DNA of 54,815 nucleotides from JBJMQS01 sp045802605 (GTDB taxonomy: Bacteria; Planctomycetota; Planctomycetia; Gemmatales; Gemmataceae), in assembly GCA_045802605.1 (NCBI GenBank), contig JBJMQS010000047.1, forward strand, positions 1 to 54,815, written 5' to 3'. The notes beneath the pieces are model-generated. The model was not told where the DNA came from. It made no database searches and saw only the letters and a list, made by a program, of their open reading frames with translations. Below, piece by piece: positions 42,877 through 53,486 of the stretch. Made by a program: the position numbers and the translations under genes. The stretch's first letter is position 1; each line of letters starts with the position of its first letter.

Positions 42877-45800
42877 GTGGCGAAGGACAGCGCCCCGGAA
42901 CGCTTATCGGACCTCGTCACACTGCTGCAAGCGACCGAAGGGTTCGCGGCGGTGGCGCAGGCAATGCGCGCCGGCCGTGGTGCCAGCGTCGATGGGGCCT
43001 GGGCCTCGTCTGCCGCATTGGCCGTTGCCGCTTTGGCGGATAAGGCACCCTCCGTCATCCTCGTGACTCTGGCGCATCCAGCCGATCTCGACACTTGGGC
43101 GGCCGACCTGGCTGGTTTCACCGGGCAACAGCCGCAGATCTTCCCAGCCTTCGACACCTGGTCGGCCAGCCGCAGTCCGCTGGACTCCGCCGCCGCGGCA
43201 CGATTGCAAATCATTCAGCGCCTCCACGGCAAGCTCATCGTTCTCGCGTCGATTCAAGCCCTCGTGCAGCCTGTTCCCACTCCGGCTGCGCTCGCCGCCC
43301 GACGCCGACTGATCCGCACCGGCGAAGCCATCAACGTCGAAGAGCTGACTCTTTGGCTCGTGGAGCGGGGCTACCGGCGTGTCGATGCCGTTGAGGCGCC
43401 GGGTGACTTCTCACGCCGTGGCGGCATCTTCGATATCTTCTCGCCGGATGCGGAAGCACCTTATCGTTTGGAACTGTTCGGCGACGAAGTGGAATCGATG
43501 CGTGCCTTCGCCGCCGACACGCAGCGAAGCTTGGGCGCGATCACCGAGGCCGGGATTCTCGCAGTTTCGTTAGCCGGACGCACGAGCGACCGAGATCAAG
43601 ACTTCCAATCGGGGCCGAGGTTCGGCGTTCCGTCGCTTGCGCGTTTGGCTAACGATGGCAGTGATGCGCGCACGGTGGATACCGGTCACCTCGTCGATCA
43701 TCTGCCGCCAGACGCTTGGACCATCCTCGTCGAGCCGAACGAGCTGCGCGAGCAGGCCGAGCGGTACCGTGAGCGGGTCGATTCGGTAGGACTGTATTCA
43801 CCGGAGGGCTGCCTCAAACAGTTGGTCGGCCGTCCTAGTGCGACCGTGACCACGTTGCCGCACATGTCCACGGAGAGAACCTGGTCTTTGCGGGTCGAGT
43901 CGGTCGAGCGCTTCAGCGGCAAGGTGGAGAAGATCCGCGAGGAACTGGATTCCATCGCCGCCACCGAGCGTGTGATGATCGCTTGCCCGAGCGAGGCCGA
44001 GGCGAAGCGGCTCACAGAATTGCTCGCCGAAAGCCGGCTCGTGCAAGAAAAGCGGATCGCGTTTCCGCGTGGCCACGTGCATGCGGGCTTCCGGCTTGTC
44101 GAGCCGCACCTCGTGGTTCTCGGTGCGCATCAACTCTTTGCCCGCGATGACTTAGTGGCCGAGCAACGGCTCGGCCCCAAACGGCGGATCGAATCCCGCG
44201 CGATCGATACGTTCCTCGATCTGGCGGAGGGCGATCTCGTCGTCCATGTCGCGCATGGCATCGCAAGGTTTCGCGGGATGATGATGCTGGACCAGAGATC
44301 AGAAATTAGAGATCAGAGGTCGCAGATCAGTGCGGAACAATCGACTGCTTTAGAAGAACACCTCATTCTCGAATTCCGCGATGGCGTCCGAGTCTATGTG
44401 CCGGCTTCGAAGATCGATTTGGTGCAAAAGTATGTTGGCGGAGCGAAGACAGCGCCAGAGCTTTCCAAGTTCGGCGGCACGGCCTGGAATCATCGCAAAG
44501 AGCGGGTGCAGGAAGCGGTCCGCGATCTCGCGGCCGACATGCTGCAGATGCAAGCGGTACGAGCGGCCCAGCCCGGTTTCGGCTATCCGCCAGATTCGGA
44601 ATGGCAGAGGCAATTCGAAGCCTCATTCCCCTACCAAGAAACTCCCGACCAACTGGCATCGCTCAAAGAGATCAAAGCCGATCTCGAACGGGGCCGGCCG
44701 ATGGATCGCCTCATTTGCGGCGACGTGGGTTACGGCAAAACCGAGCTCGCCCTGCGGGCGGCCTTCAAAGCGGTGGACAACGGCCGACAGGTCGCGGTGT
44801 TGGTGCCGACGACGGTTTTGGCGGAGCAGCATTTTCGCACCTTTACCGCGCGATTTTCGGGTTATCCCTTCACGATCGCCTGTTTGAACCGTTTCCGTCC
44901 CGCGTCGGAGCAGAGACGCATCGTCAAGCATCTCGCTGAGGGGGGAGTCGATGTGGTGATCGGCACCCACCGTGTCACCAGCGCGGATGTGAAATTCAAA
45001 GACCTTGGTCTGGTCATAATCGACGAGGAGCAACGATTTGGCGTCGAGCACAAGGAGCGATTGAAACGCTTGCGCGTGACCGTGGACGTCCTAACCATGA
45101 CGGCCACGCCGATCCCGCGCACGTTGCATCTTTCACTGCTGGGCATCCGCGACATTTCCAATCTGGAAACGGCGCCGGCCGATCGGATGCCGATTGAGAC
45201 GCGCATCACCCGCTTCGACAAAGAACTGATCCGCTCCGCCATCAACCGCGAGCTGAATCGTGAAGGTCAGGTGTATTTCGTGCACAACCGGGTGATGGAT
45301 ATTCACGCGGTGGCCAGCAAGGTGCAATCGATGGTGCCCGAAGCGAGCATTGCGATTGCGCACGGCCAGCAGTCCGCCGACGAGTTGGAAGATGCCATGG
45401 TGGCGTTCGTCCAAAAAGAGGCCGACGTACTCGTGGCGACGACCATCGTCGAAAGCGGCCTCGACATTCCCAACGCGAACACCATTTTCATCGACGAAGC
45501 CGATCGCTATGGCCTCGCCGACCTGCATCAACTGCGTGGCCGTGTGGGCCGGCACAACGTGCGTGCATATGCCTATTTGCTCGTCAGCGCCGACCGCACA
45601 GTCACGCCGGAGGCCGCCCGGCGATTGAAAGCAATCGAGGAATTCACCGAACTCGGGGCGGGATTCAAGATTGCCCTGCGCGATCTGGAGATTCGGGGCG
45701 CTGGCAACATTCTCGGCATGCAGCAATCCGGGCACATTGCCGCCGTCGGTTACGAAATGTATTGCCAACTTTTGGAGAATGCGGTCCGCCATCTCAAGAA

Positions 45801-46263
45801 GCTGCCCCCCAAAGCCCAGGTGGATGTCTCCATCGATGTGCCTTGGCCGGCGTACTTGCCGCGCGACTATGTGCCGGGGCAGAAACAGCGTCTGGAAGTT
45901 TATCGTCGGCTCGCGCGGGTGCGCGATCCGCAGAAGCTCGGTGATTTTCGCCAGGAATTGCGCGATCGCTATGGCCCACTGCCCGAGCCGGCGGAATGGC
46001 TTTTGCGGTTAGTGGAGATTCGATTGCTCGCGGCCAAATGGCACATCGCCAGCTTGCACCGCGACGGCCCCGATATCGTCCTGACCTATCGTTCTGAGAA
46101 ACACGTTCGTCGATTGGTCGATCGAATCGGCAAACGATTGCGAATCGTCGATGCGAAGCAGGCCTATTATCGGTTGGCGGAAGGCGAGGACGAACCGGAG
46201 CGAATGTATCAAGCGATGAAACGATTGTTGGCGACCGAGCGCAACGTGCCCGCCGAAGCATGA
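42877..46263 (+). CDS. mfd: Transcription-repair coupling factor
   Basis: 1128 residues. It removes RNA polymerase stalled at DNA lesions and recruits UvrA. N-terminal UvrB-like half (EAPGDFSRRGGIFDIFSPDA, YRLELFGDEVESMRAF); RNA polymerase-interacting domain (LAEGDLVVHVAHGIARFRGM); helicase with Walker A GDVGYGKTELALRAA and DEEQRFG box; RecG-like motifs (TMTATPIPRTLHLSL, QLRGRVGR); C-terminal TRCF domain. The start is GTG 42877 with GAGG 6 nt upstream. The Mfd interaction domain holds an extra segment DQRSEIRDQRSQIS made of repeated AGAGATCAG DNA, not expected in the family. Confidence 0.95.
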   Translation: MAKDSAPERLSDLVTLLQATEGFAAVAQAMRAGRGASVDGAWASSAALAVAALADKAPSVILVTLAHPADLDTWAADLAGFTGQQPQIFPAFDTWSASRSPLDSAAAARLQIIQRLHGKLIVLASIQALVQPVPTPAALAARRRLIRTGEAINVEELTLWLVERGYRRVDAVEAPGDFSRRGGIFDIFSPDAEAPYRLELFGDEVESMRAFAADTQRSLGAITEAGILAVSLAGRTSDRDQDFQSGPRFGVPSLARLANDGSDARTVDTGHLVDHLPPDAWTILVEPNELREQAERYRERVDSVGLYSPEGCLKQLVGRPSATVTTLPHMSTERTWSLRVESVERFSGKVEKIREELDSIAATERVMIACPSEAEAKRLTELLAESRLVQEKRIAFPRGHVHAGFRLVEPHLVVLGAHQLFARDDLVAEQRLGPKRRIESRAIDTFLDLAEGDLVVHVAHGIARFRGMMMLDQRSEIRDQRSQISAEQSTALEEHLILEFRDGVRVYVPASKIDLVQKYVGGAKTAPELSKFGGTAWNHRKERVQEAVRDLAADMLQMQAVRAAQPGFGYPPDSEWQRQFEASFPYQETPDQLASLKEIKADLERGRPMDRLICGDVGYGKTELALRAAFKAVDNGRQVAVLVPTTVLAEQHFRTFTARFSGYPFTIACLNRFRPASEQRRIVKHLAEGGVDVVIGTHRVTSADVKFKDLGLVIIDEEQRFGVEHKERLKRLRVTVDVLTMTATPIPRTLHLSLLGIRDISNLETAPADRMPIETRITRFDKELIRSAINRELNREGQVYFVHNRVMDIHAVASKVQSMVPEASIAIAHGQQSADELEDAMVAFVQKEADVLVATTIVESGLDIPNANTIFIDEADRYGLADLHQLRGRVGRHNVRAYAYLLVSADRTVTPEAARRLKAIEEFTELGAGFKIALRDLEIRGAGNILGMQQSGHIAAVGYEMYCQLLENAVRHLKKLPPKAQVDVSIDVPWPAYLPRDYVPGQKQRLEVYRRLARVRDPQKLGDFRQELRDRYGPLPEPAEWLLRLVEIRLLAAKWHIASLHRDGPDIVLTYRSEKHVRRLVDRIGKRLRIVDAKQAYYRLAEGEDEPERMYQAMKRLLATERNVPAEA
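44294..44330 (+). repeat. Short tandem AGAGATCAG repeat inside mfd
   Basis: Units at 44294-44302 and 44308-44316, and a partial copy CAGATCAG at 44323-44330. In frame with mfd; it adds a charged loop to the protein. Confidence 0.7.
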
Positions 46264-46267
46264 CCTG

Positions 46268-46409
46268 TTAGCCGGACGCGCAAGCTACGGGACGCAGAGA
46301 CTTGGTCCCAAGGGGAGGTACTGTCTTCCGCGACGCGTCCCGCCAATTAGAATCTGGATCCCCGAATGGGGCCAAGTCTCTGCGTTCCGTAGCTTGCGCG
46401 TCCGGCTAA
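46268..46409. repeat. Large palindrome, 38-bp arms
   Basis: TTAGCCGGACGCGCAAGCTA... at 46268-46305 pairs with 46372-46409 with a single mismatch; a 66-nt central loop has no visible gene. It fills most of the gap between mfd and the MBL-fold gene. The arms also contain GACGCAGAGACTTGG, loosely like the CRCAGAGA family. Confidence 0.92.
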
Positions 46410-46435
46410 CATGCGCAGGCTTGTAGGATGAGTGC

Positions 46436-47215
46436 ATGGCAAGAAGGCGTTTTACATTTCTTGGTACCGGCACTTCGACGGGTGTTCCCGCGCTCGGTTG
46501 TGATTGCGAGGTTTGTCGTTCCACGGATCCGCACAACAAGCGCAATCGTGTTGCGGCGGTCATTAGTTCCGCGAATGGCAACTTGCTGATCGACACGCCG
46601 CCGGAGTTGCGGCTGGAACTATTGCACACCGGCATCGACCGCATTCACTCGGTATTGTTCACGCACTATCATGCCGACCATTTGTTCGGGATCGACGATA
46701 TTCGACAATTCTCGAAGTATCTGGGCGGCGCGATGCCGGTTTATTGCACCGATGAAGTCGAAGCGTCCATTCGCACGAGTTTTGCATACATCTTTGCCCC
46801 CGATGGCGCACCAACGACGACCTATTTGCCGAAGCTGGAATTCCATCGCATCCGTGCCGGCGAGGCGTTTCAAGTGCTGGGCGAACGTGTTTTGCCGCTG
46901 GATCTGGTGCATGCGCAGTTTCGCACGCTTGGCTTCAAGATCGGCAATCTCGCCTATTGCACCGACGTTAACCGCATCCCAGAGATTAGCTGGTCGCACT
47001 TGGAAGGGCTCGATGTCTTAGTGCTGGACGCTTTGCGCTATCGCCCTCATCCGGCTCACTTCGGCATCGACGAGGCACTCGAGGTGATTGCCAAACTCAA
47101 GCCCAAGCAAGCGTATCTGACGCACCTATCGCACGATTTCGATTACGAGAAGGTGAACGCCGGCCTTCCGGCCAATGTGAGATTGGGTTACGACGGTTTA
47201 TCATTCGAGTTTTGA
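46436..47215 (+). CDS. MBL-fold metal-dependent hydrolase (PhnP/RNase Z-like)
   Basis: 259 residues. The zinc-binding motif THYHADH is at residues 76-82, with LGTGTSTGVPALGCDCEVC at the start (cysteines 22, 24 and 27, as in PhnP), and late metal ligands in DALRYRPHPAHFG and LTHLSHDFDYE. The family includes PhnP cyclic phosphodiesterase and related lipoyl/phosphonate enzymes; the substrate is not clear. TAGGATGAG lies before ATG 46436. It overlaps or abuts the downstream pyrophosphorylase gene. Confidence 0.86.
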   Translation: MARRRFTFLGTGTSTGVPALGCDCEVCRSTDPHNKRNRVAAVISSANGNLLIDTPPELRLELLHTGIDRIHSVLFTHYHADHLFGIDDIRQFSKYLGGAMPVYCTDEVEASIRTSFAYIFAPDGAPTTTYLPKLEFHRIRAGEAFQVLGERVLPLDLVHAQFRTLGFKIGNLAYCTDVNRIPEISWSHLEGLDVLVLDALRYRPHPAHFGIDEALEVIAKLKPKQAYLTHLSHDFDYEKVNAGLPANVRLGYDGLSFEF

Positions 47216-47217
47216 TC

Positions 47218-48585
47218 ATGCATCACCCACCCGAAGATCTAGTCGCGAAATTGAAGGCCCACAATCAGTTGCACGTCTTGACCGCGTGGGACGGTCTCGA
47301 CAACGACGCTCGCGCCGCTCTCGTAGCACAAATTCGCAGTCTGGATCTCGATCTACTCGCTAAGCTCTACGCCAACCGCGACGCGACCTACACGTTGCCG
47401 CCGGGCGAGCAAATCATCCCGCTGCCCGATATTCTGCCGGACGCACCTGATCCGGAGGCGAAGAAACTGGGCGAACAAGCTCTCGCACGTGGCGAGGTCG
47501 CGGTGCTGCTCGTCGCGGGGGGCCAGGGCACACGGCTCGGATTCGATCACCCAAAAGGGATGTTTCAAGTCGGCCCGGTCACTGGCAAAAGTCTTTTTCA
47601 AATCCACGCCGAAAAAGTGCTGGCCCGTTCCCGGCGTCATGGCCATGTGATTCCTTTCCTCGTCATGACCTCTGATGTCACGCACGAAGAGACGGTGGCC
47701 TTCTTTGAAGAACACAAACATTTTGGCTTACCGGCCACCGAAGTGTTCTTCTTTCGCCAAGGCACCATGCCCGCGCTGGATTTGGCCACGGGCAAACTCC
47801 TGATGGACTCGCCGGGCCGGCTCTTCCTGGGCCCGGATGGCCACGGCGGCACGCTCACCGCGCTCGCCTCGACCGGCCTTTTGGAGTTGCTCCATGGCCG
47901 CGGGATTCAGCACATCTTCTATTTCCAGGTGGACAATCCCCTGGTGAAAATCGCCGACCCGCAGTTCATTGGTCAGCACATCCGCGCAAAGGCGGATGTA
48001 TCGAGCAAAGCGATCCCCAAAGACGGGCCGCACGATCGCCTCGGCAACTTCGTCTTGATCGATGGCAAGTTGTCGATGATCGAGTATTCGGATTTGCCCG
48101 AGGCGTTGGCCAACGCGACCGACGGCAAAGGCCAATTGCGTTTCCGCGCGGGCAGCCCGGCGATCCATGTCTTCGATGTCGAGTTTCTGCGGCGCATCAC
48201 GGCTGGCTATGCACTCGGGTTGCCGTTCCATTTGGCCCGCAAGAAAGTGCCGTACTGGGACTCGGACACCGGCACCCATGTACAGCCACAGAAGGAGAAC
48301 GCGCTCAAGTTCGAGCGATTCATCTTCGACGTATTGCCGCTGGCGCAGCGATCGGTCACGGTGTTCACGGCTCGCAACGAGGAATTCGCACCGCTGAAGA
48401 ATGCCAGCGGCGCGGATTCGCCAGAGGTGGTGCGAAAGGCATTGAGCGATTTGGCGGCGGATTGGTTGCGCCGCGCTGGCGCCAATGTGGACGGCGAGGG
48501 GGAGCTGAACCCGCTAACAACCTTGGAGCCGGACGATCTGCGTGGCCGGTTTCCCAGCGCGGCCAAAGTGAAAGGGTTGGTTTAG
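47218..48585 (+). CDS. UDP-sugar pyrophosphorylase (UDPGP type 1 family)
   Basis: 455 residues. The nucleotide-binding loop VLLVAGGQGTRLGFDHPKGM matches the eukaryote-like UDP-N-acetylglucosamine/UDP-glucose pyrophosphorylase family. FHIEHxK-like QIHAEKVLARSR, MPALDLATGKLL, FYFQVDNPLVKIADP and LSMIEYSDLPEAL are family motifs. It makes UDP-sugars from UTP and sugar-1-phosphate, likely for cell envelope or polysaccharide. ATG 47218 is preferred; the TTG at 47212 overlaps the preceding stop. Confidence 0.92.
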   Translation: MHHPPEDLVAKLKAHNQLHVLTAWDGLDNDARAALVAQIRSLDLDLLAKLYANRDATYTLPPGEQIIPLPDILPDAPDPEAKKLGEQALARGEVAVLLVAGGQGTRLGFDHPKGMFQVGPVTGKSLFQIHAEKVLARSRRHGHVIPFLVMTSDVTHEETVAFFEEHKHFGLPATEVFFFRQGTMPALDLATGKLLMDSPGRLFLGPDGHGGTLTALASTGLLELLHGRGIQHIFYFQVDNPLVKIADPQFIGQHIRAKADVSSKAIPKDGPHDRLGNFVLIDGKLSMIEYSDLPEALANATDGKGQLRFRAGSPAIHVFDVEFLRRITAGYALGLPFHLARKKVPYWDSDTGTHVQPQKENALKFERFIFDVLPLAQRSVTVFTARNEEFAPLKNASGADSPEVVRKALSDLAADWLRRAGANVDGEGELNPLTTLEPDDLRGRFPSAAKVKGLV

Positions 48586-48587
48586 GA

Positions 48588-48688
48588 AGAAGAGTTAACC
48601 GCAGAGAGCGCGGAGATCGCAGAGAAATCCAAAACACCTTCTTTGGTTTGCGCAGCGCTCTCTGCGTACTCCGCGGTTAGATTCTTCT
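48588..48688. repeat. CRCAGAGA-family hairpin, copy H
   Basis: Imperfect arms at 48588-48634 (AGAAGAGTTAACCGCAGAG...) and 48642-48688. It fills nearly all of the 104-bp gap between the convergent pyrophosphorylase and dcd genes. Confidence 0.9.
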
Positions 48689-48689
48689 C

Positions 48690-49241
48690 TTATTTCTTCA
48701 CCACGAACGGCAACGTCAGGCCGGGCTGATTCTGGTACTTGCCCTTCTTGTCCGCGTAACTGAGCTTGCACGGGGCCGACGCTTCCAGAAACAAGACCTG
48801 TGCGATGCCTTCGCCGGCATAGACCTTCGCCGGCAGCGGCGTGGTATTGGAAATTTCGATCGTGACCTTGCCCTTCCACTCCGGCTCCAGCGGCGTCACG
48901 TTGACGATGATGCCAATGCGGGCATAAGTCGATTTGCCGACGCACACGCCGATGACGTTGCGCGGAATCTCTAAATACTCGACCGTCTCCGCCAGCGCAA
49001 AGCTATTAGGGGGGATCAAGCAAGTGTCGGCTTCGATGTCGATGAACGATTTGGGGTCGAAGTTCTTCGGATCAACGATGGCACAATGAGCGTTGGTAAA
49101 CACTTTGAAGTGCCGCCCCAACCGCAGATCGTAACCATAGCTCGTCACGCCGTACGAGAGCACGCCAGGCCGAGCCGCACACTCAGCGAATGGCTCGATC
49201 TTAACGCCTTCTTGAATCTGCCAGTCAGCCAAAACGCCCAT
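48690..49241 (-). CDS. dcd: dCTP deaminase
   Basis: 183 residues. Converts dCTP to dUTP for thymidylate synthesis. YGVTSYGYDLRLGRHF, CVGKSTYARIGIIVNVTPLE, KVTIEISNTTPLPAKVYAGE and GIAQVLFLEA are characteristic, including the Glu of the catalytic loop. ATG 49241 is used; GCGGGG lies 8-9 nt upstream, and a TTG at 49256 is unnecessary. Normal length for the family. It may be either the mono- or bifunctional type; this cannot be told safely. Confidence 0.92.
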   Translation of the reverse strand: MGVLADWQIQEGVKIEPFAECAARPGVLSYGVTSYGYDLRLGRHFKVFTNAHCAIVDPKNFDPKSFIDIEADTCLIPPNSFALAETVEYLEIPRNVIGVCVGKSTYARIGIIVNVTPLEPEWKGKVTIEISNTTPLPAKVYAGEGIAQVLFLEASAPCKLSYADKKGKYQNQPGLTLPFVVKK

Positions 49242-49292
49242 GACGTTGCCCCGCAAGGTGTAGGGTCGTCATAGGGAACCGGCGCACTTCCG

Positions 49293-50573
49293 TCAGCCGC
49301 CTTCGTAGACACGCACAACATCCCGCTTCAGATTTTCCGTCCTCACGGAGCGCTCTTCGTCATACGTCTTAAGATCCTCTTGAACTTCGAGTAATTTCCT
49401 TTGCGCCTCAGCCAAAAGGGCTTCACCTTTGGTAATGGCATCGACGGCAGCTTTGTATCCCGCGTCATTCGTGAACATTTGAAAGCCTGTTTTTGGGTCC
49501 AGCTCGAACGTCAGCATTGCAGCTCGGATTGAGCCGCCATTCGTACTTTCTAGGCCCCGAATGCCATCCTGTAGGTTCTTAACCCGTTGTTCCGCCGCGA
49601 TCACCTTTAACTTCAAATCAATTCGTACGGATGCTGTATTGTTGAGATGGACCGCCAACCTTTGTTCGGCGCTTTTGACTTTTGCCTCACGTGTCGATTC
49701 GCGCGGTGGCGGGTTTTCCGCGACGGCGTTGTGCTTCTCTTTCGGGATGGGGTCGGGCCGGGCCAAGCCGATGCCTACGACACCAATGAACAGGACAGCA
49801 AGCGCCGCTACGGTGAATTTGCTCCACGACATGATGACGATTCCTTGAGCGAGAGTGATGACCGCCGGAGACAACGTTGCTGCCGGCCGGAGAACATTAA
49901 GAGTCAACGAAATCAAAAGGGATGATAGAGCCGGACTTTCCAACTCGCTGGCGAGTATTGTGGCAATGGTGGCTGTCGGGACAACCACACCGCGACGAGT
50001 AAGATCAATTCTCAATCGATCTCGCGCGATGGATAGTCGCGATAGCACTGTGCCGCGCGGACAATCCATCAAGCTTGCGGCTTCGTCTGTCGTGTGGCCG
50101 CTGAGGTAACAAAGCACCACCGCCCGCTGCAATTTGTCGGGCAATCGAACCACGGCGGCATCAACGAATCTTTTTAACTCCGACCGTTCCGCCACTTGGT
50201 GCGGGTCATCATGAGAAATTGCTGGAGAGGCGTTCGGAGCCGGTCGTGGCTTCGCCCGGTGGGCAATCCGCACGGCCACGCGATAGAGCCAAGCCGGCAG
50301 AGCGGTTTGTCGCCGCAATGCCTTCGCGCGCTGAGCCAGCGCGAGGAACGTCGCTTGCAACACATCCTCGGCAATGTGCGAATCAGCGAGAATTCGCCGT
50401 GCCACACCGTACACCATTGGCCCATGCCGGCGCACGAGCAACTCAAACGCGGCTTCGTCCCGAGTCGCAGCAAAGCGTGTCAGTAGATCGCTATCGCTGA
50501 TGAGGTCTGTTCCTGGCGACGGCATTTCTCGCCGCAAATAGCCCAACAGTTCTCGAATCGCGAGCTTTGCCAT
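49293..50573 (-). CDS. ECF-like sigma factor fused to a membrane anchor and coiled coil
   Basis: 426 residues. Sigma region 2 (about 25-95: LLTRFAATRDEAAFELLVRR, VLQATFLALAQRAKAL) and region 4 (about 130-190: RLPDKLQRAVVLCYLSGHTT, DEAASLMDCPRGTVLSRLSI) form an ECF-type factor. A transmembrane helix (SWSKFTVAALAVLFIGVVGI, about 250-272) follows, then a long coiled-coil region with repeated heptads (EQRLAVHLNN..., LLAEAQRKLLEVQEDL). This architecture is common in Gemmataceae. The fused tail probably senses envelope state and holds the factor at the membrane. The target promoters are unknown. No separate anti-sigma gene is adjacent. Confidence 0.88.
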   Translation of the reverse strand: MAKLAIRELLGYLRREMPSPGTDLISDSDLLTRFAATRDEAAFELLVRRHGPMVYGVARRILADSHIAEDVLQATFLALAQRAKALRRQTALPAWLYRVAVRIAHRAKPRPAPNASPAISHDDPHQVAERSELKRFVDAAVVRLPDKLQRAVVLCYLSGHTTDEAASLMDCPRGTVLSRLSIARDRLRIDLTRRGVVVPTATIATILASELESPALSSLLISLTLNVLRPAATLSPAVITLAQGIVIMSWSKFTVAALAVLFIGVVGIGLARPDPIPKEKHNAVAENPPPRESTREAKVKSAEQRLAVHLNNTASVRIDLKLKVIAAEQRVKNLQDGIRGLESTNGGSIRAAMLTFELDPKTGFQMFTNDAGYKAAVDAITKGEALLAEAQRKLLEVQEDLKTYDEERSVRTENLKRDVVRVYEGG

Positions 50574-50652
50574 GACGAATAGATATGTGCCGGGTCAGGC
50601 CGTTTTGATTCACTAGTTTTCGGCCAATGACCCGAAAGGTATCATACCGGCC

Positions 50653-51594
<942 letters not shown>

Positions 51595-51864
51595 CGAACA
51601 CCGCGATCGGTCGGAAACCGGCGCAAACCCTCGGCTCGCAATCGCGGTGCATGATCCCGTTCATACGCGGCAAACACTTCACGCGATGGGAACTGATAAA
51701 TCACTGCGAAACTGTTCGGCTCACCGTCAAGTCGCACCACTTGGGATGTCGTTGCCCCGCCGGCCAGCACTTCGGCAACGTGACCGTCATTGAGCCATGA
51801 CAGCCACGCTTGAGCACATTGTTGGGTCAGCCAGTGTCACCTCGACGGCATAATGGATTTGCAT

Positions 51865-52298
51865 CTGTGTTGCTCGTTTTCAGAAACCACTCGTCTGGTT
51901 CTCTGCCGCATTCTACCTGCCGATTACCGAAAGCCCTTGCGGGCTGCGAACAAGCTCCTTTTGGTGTGAGTATTCTGAGAGTCAGGTGAACTGTCTTGAC
52001 GGGTTCGGAAATACCGAGAAGATGGTTAGTGCAGATCGTGTCGATGATGTAAGTTTCGCTTCGACATGACCTTCCCGCGAATACTGCCTGTAAACCTCGC
52101 CGCACCACTCGCCGACTCGATTATGCCTGATCCCTCCGAATCCGCGACCGAGCGCGGTCGATAACTGAACGGTAGCTAGATCTCTGCTGAATGGCTCGCT
52201 CGTTGAAATTGGTCACCGACAGGATGGCGGTGAATTCCGACCCTGGGCCTAGACGGATCGGGCGTTGAGAGGCCGCTCCCACCTAAGGAAGTGACTCC
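51865..52298. other. Gap without gene, 434 bp
   Basis: No plausible gene. A short dyad GACCG-AGCG-CGGTC is visible near 52147. There is no clear promoter; the ribosome-binding AAGGA at 52285 serves the following gene. No palindromic repeat of the kinds found elsewhere was seen. Confidence 0.4.
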
Positions 52299-53486
52299 AT
52301 GAAGTTTGCGCGTTTCTGGAATTGGCTCCTTCCCGCGGAACGCCCGTCCGCTCCGAACAAACGTCTTTTGCTATCGATGCAAACCCTCGAAGAGCGGGCC
52401 GTGCCGGCCATCTTTGCCGTCGGTGCCGGCAACGGAACCACCGAAGCGATCGTGCGCGTCTACGACGACACCGGCGCTTTGAAGGCGACATTCAAGCCAT
52501 TCCCCATGGGGAACGGAACGTTCTTTCGGGTGCCGATCAGCGTTGCTGTTGGCGATGTAAATAATGATGGTGTCGATGACGTTATCGTTGCGGCCGGCTT
52601 CGGCGGCGGACCTCACGTGAAGGTCTACGACGGCGCGAGCATCAATACGATCAGCGATCCCAACGCGCTCGCCAACCCGAATGTGCTGCAGAGCTTCTAC
52701 GCCTTTGAACCGACGTTCATCGGCGGCGTGAACGTCGCCGCAGGTGACGTCAATGGCGATGGCTTTGTTGACATCGTTTGCGGGGCCGGCCCCTCTGGCG
52801 GGCCCAAGGTCGTGGTCTATAGTGGCAGCGATCATTCGCAATTGATGAACTTCTATCCGTTCGAGACGACTTTCGCGGGCGGCGTGAATGTCGCCGCCGG
52901 TGACGTAGGCGGCGATCAGTTGACCGCGGAAATCGTGGTCGGCGCCGGCAACACGGGCGGTCCGAAGGTGGCGGCCTACAACTACGTCGCCAACGCCAAT
53001 CCAACGCTGACTGCCCAGCGCCTCACCGAGTTCTTCGCCTACGACCCGAACACCACCAACGGTGTGAACGTGGGCGTCGCGCCAGTCACCAACAATCGTG
53101 ACTTCACCAATAATCTCTATGGCGACATCATCACCGGCAGTGGGCCGGGCGTAGCCCCTGAGGTTAAGGTGTTTCGCTTGCTCGATGCCGTCAATGATCC
53201 CAATACGGGCCAGCCCGCTTGGGTGTACTTCCAAGCCGGCGACCTAACGCCGTACGCCAGCTCGTTCACTGGGGGCGTACATGTCGGCGGTGTCTTCCAT
53301 GGCGCAGGTGGCTTGGCTGATTTCATGACCGGCCCAGCCGGATTGGGCGGGCCCGACCTCAAGATCTGGAACCAAGTTCAAATCGGCGACCAGGTGACCT
53401 ATATCCCGTCGCAGCGCTTGAACTTCTTCCCGTTCGTCGCTGATTACTCGGGCGGCATCAGCCTGAGCGGCAGCGTTGGACCCTAA
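52299..53486 (+). CDS. Secreted FG-GAP repeat protein with planctomycete N-terminal motif
   Basis: 395 residues. The N-terminus has RLLLSMQTLEERAVPA (residues 23-38), a motif like the LEDRTVPA sequences found at the start of planctomycete surface proteins. It is followed by four to six FG-GAP/VCBS-like units: SVAVGDVNNDGVDDVIVAAG, NVAAGDVNGDGFVDIVCGAG, NVAAGDVGGDQLTAEIVVGA, each with a calcium-binding-like DxNxDG and a FxAFEPTFIGGV tail. Such propellers bind partners or surfaces. The protein is short compared with the family (often over 1000 residues), so it may be a stand-alone propeller. Confidence 0.88.
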   Translation: MKFARFWNWLLPAERPSAPNKRLLLSMQTLEERAVPAIFAVGAGNGTTEAIVRVYDDTGALKATFKPFPMGNGTFFRVPISVAVGDVNNDGVDDVIVAAGFGGGPHVKVYDGASINTISDPNALANPNVLQSFYAFEPTFIGGVNVAAGDVNGDGFVDIVCGAGPSGGPKVVVYSGSDHSQLMNFYPFETTFAGGVNVAAGDVGGDQLTAEIVVGAGNTGGPKVAAYNYVANANPTLTAQRLTEFFAYDPNTTNGVNVGVAPVTNNRDFTNNLYGDIITGSGPGVAPEVKVFRLLDAVNDPNTGQPAWVYFQAGDLTPYASSFTGGVHVGGVFHGAGGLADFMTGPAGLGGPDLKIWNQVQIGDQVTYIPSQRLNFFPFVADYSGGISLSGSVGP

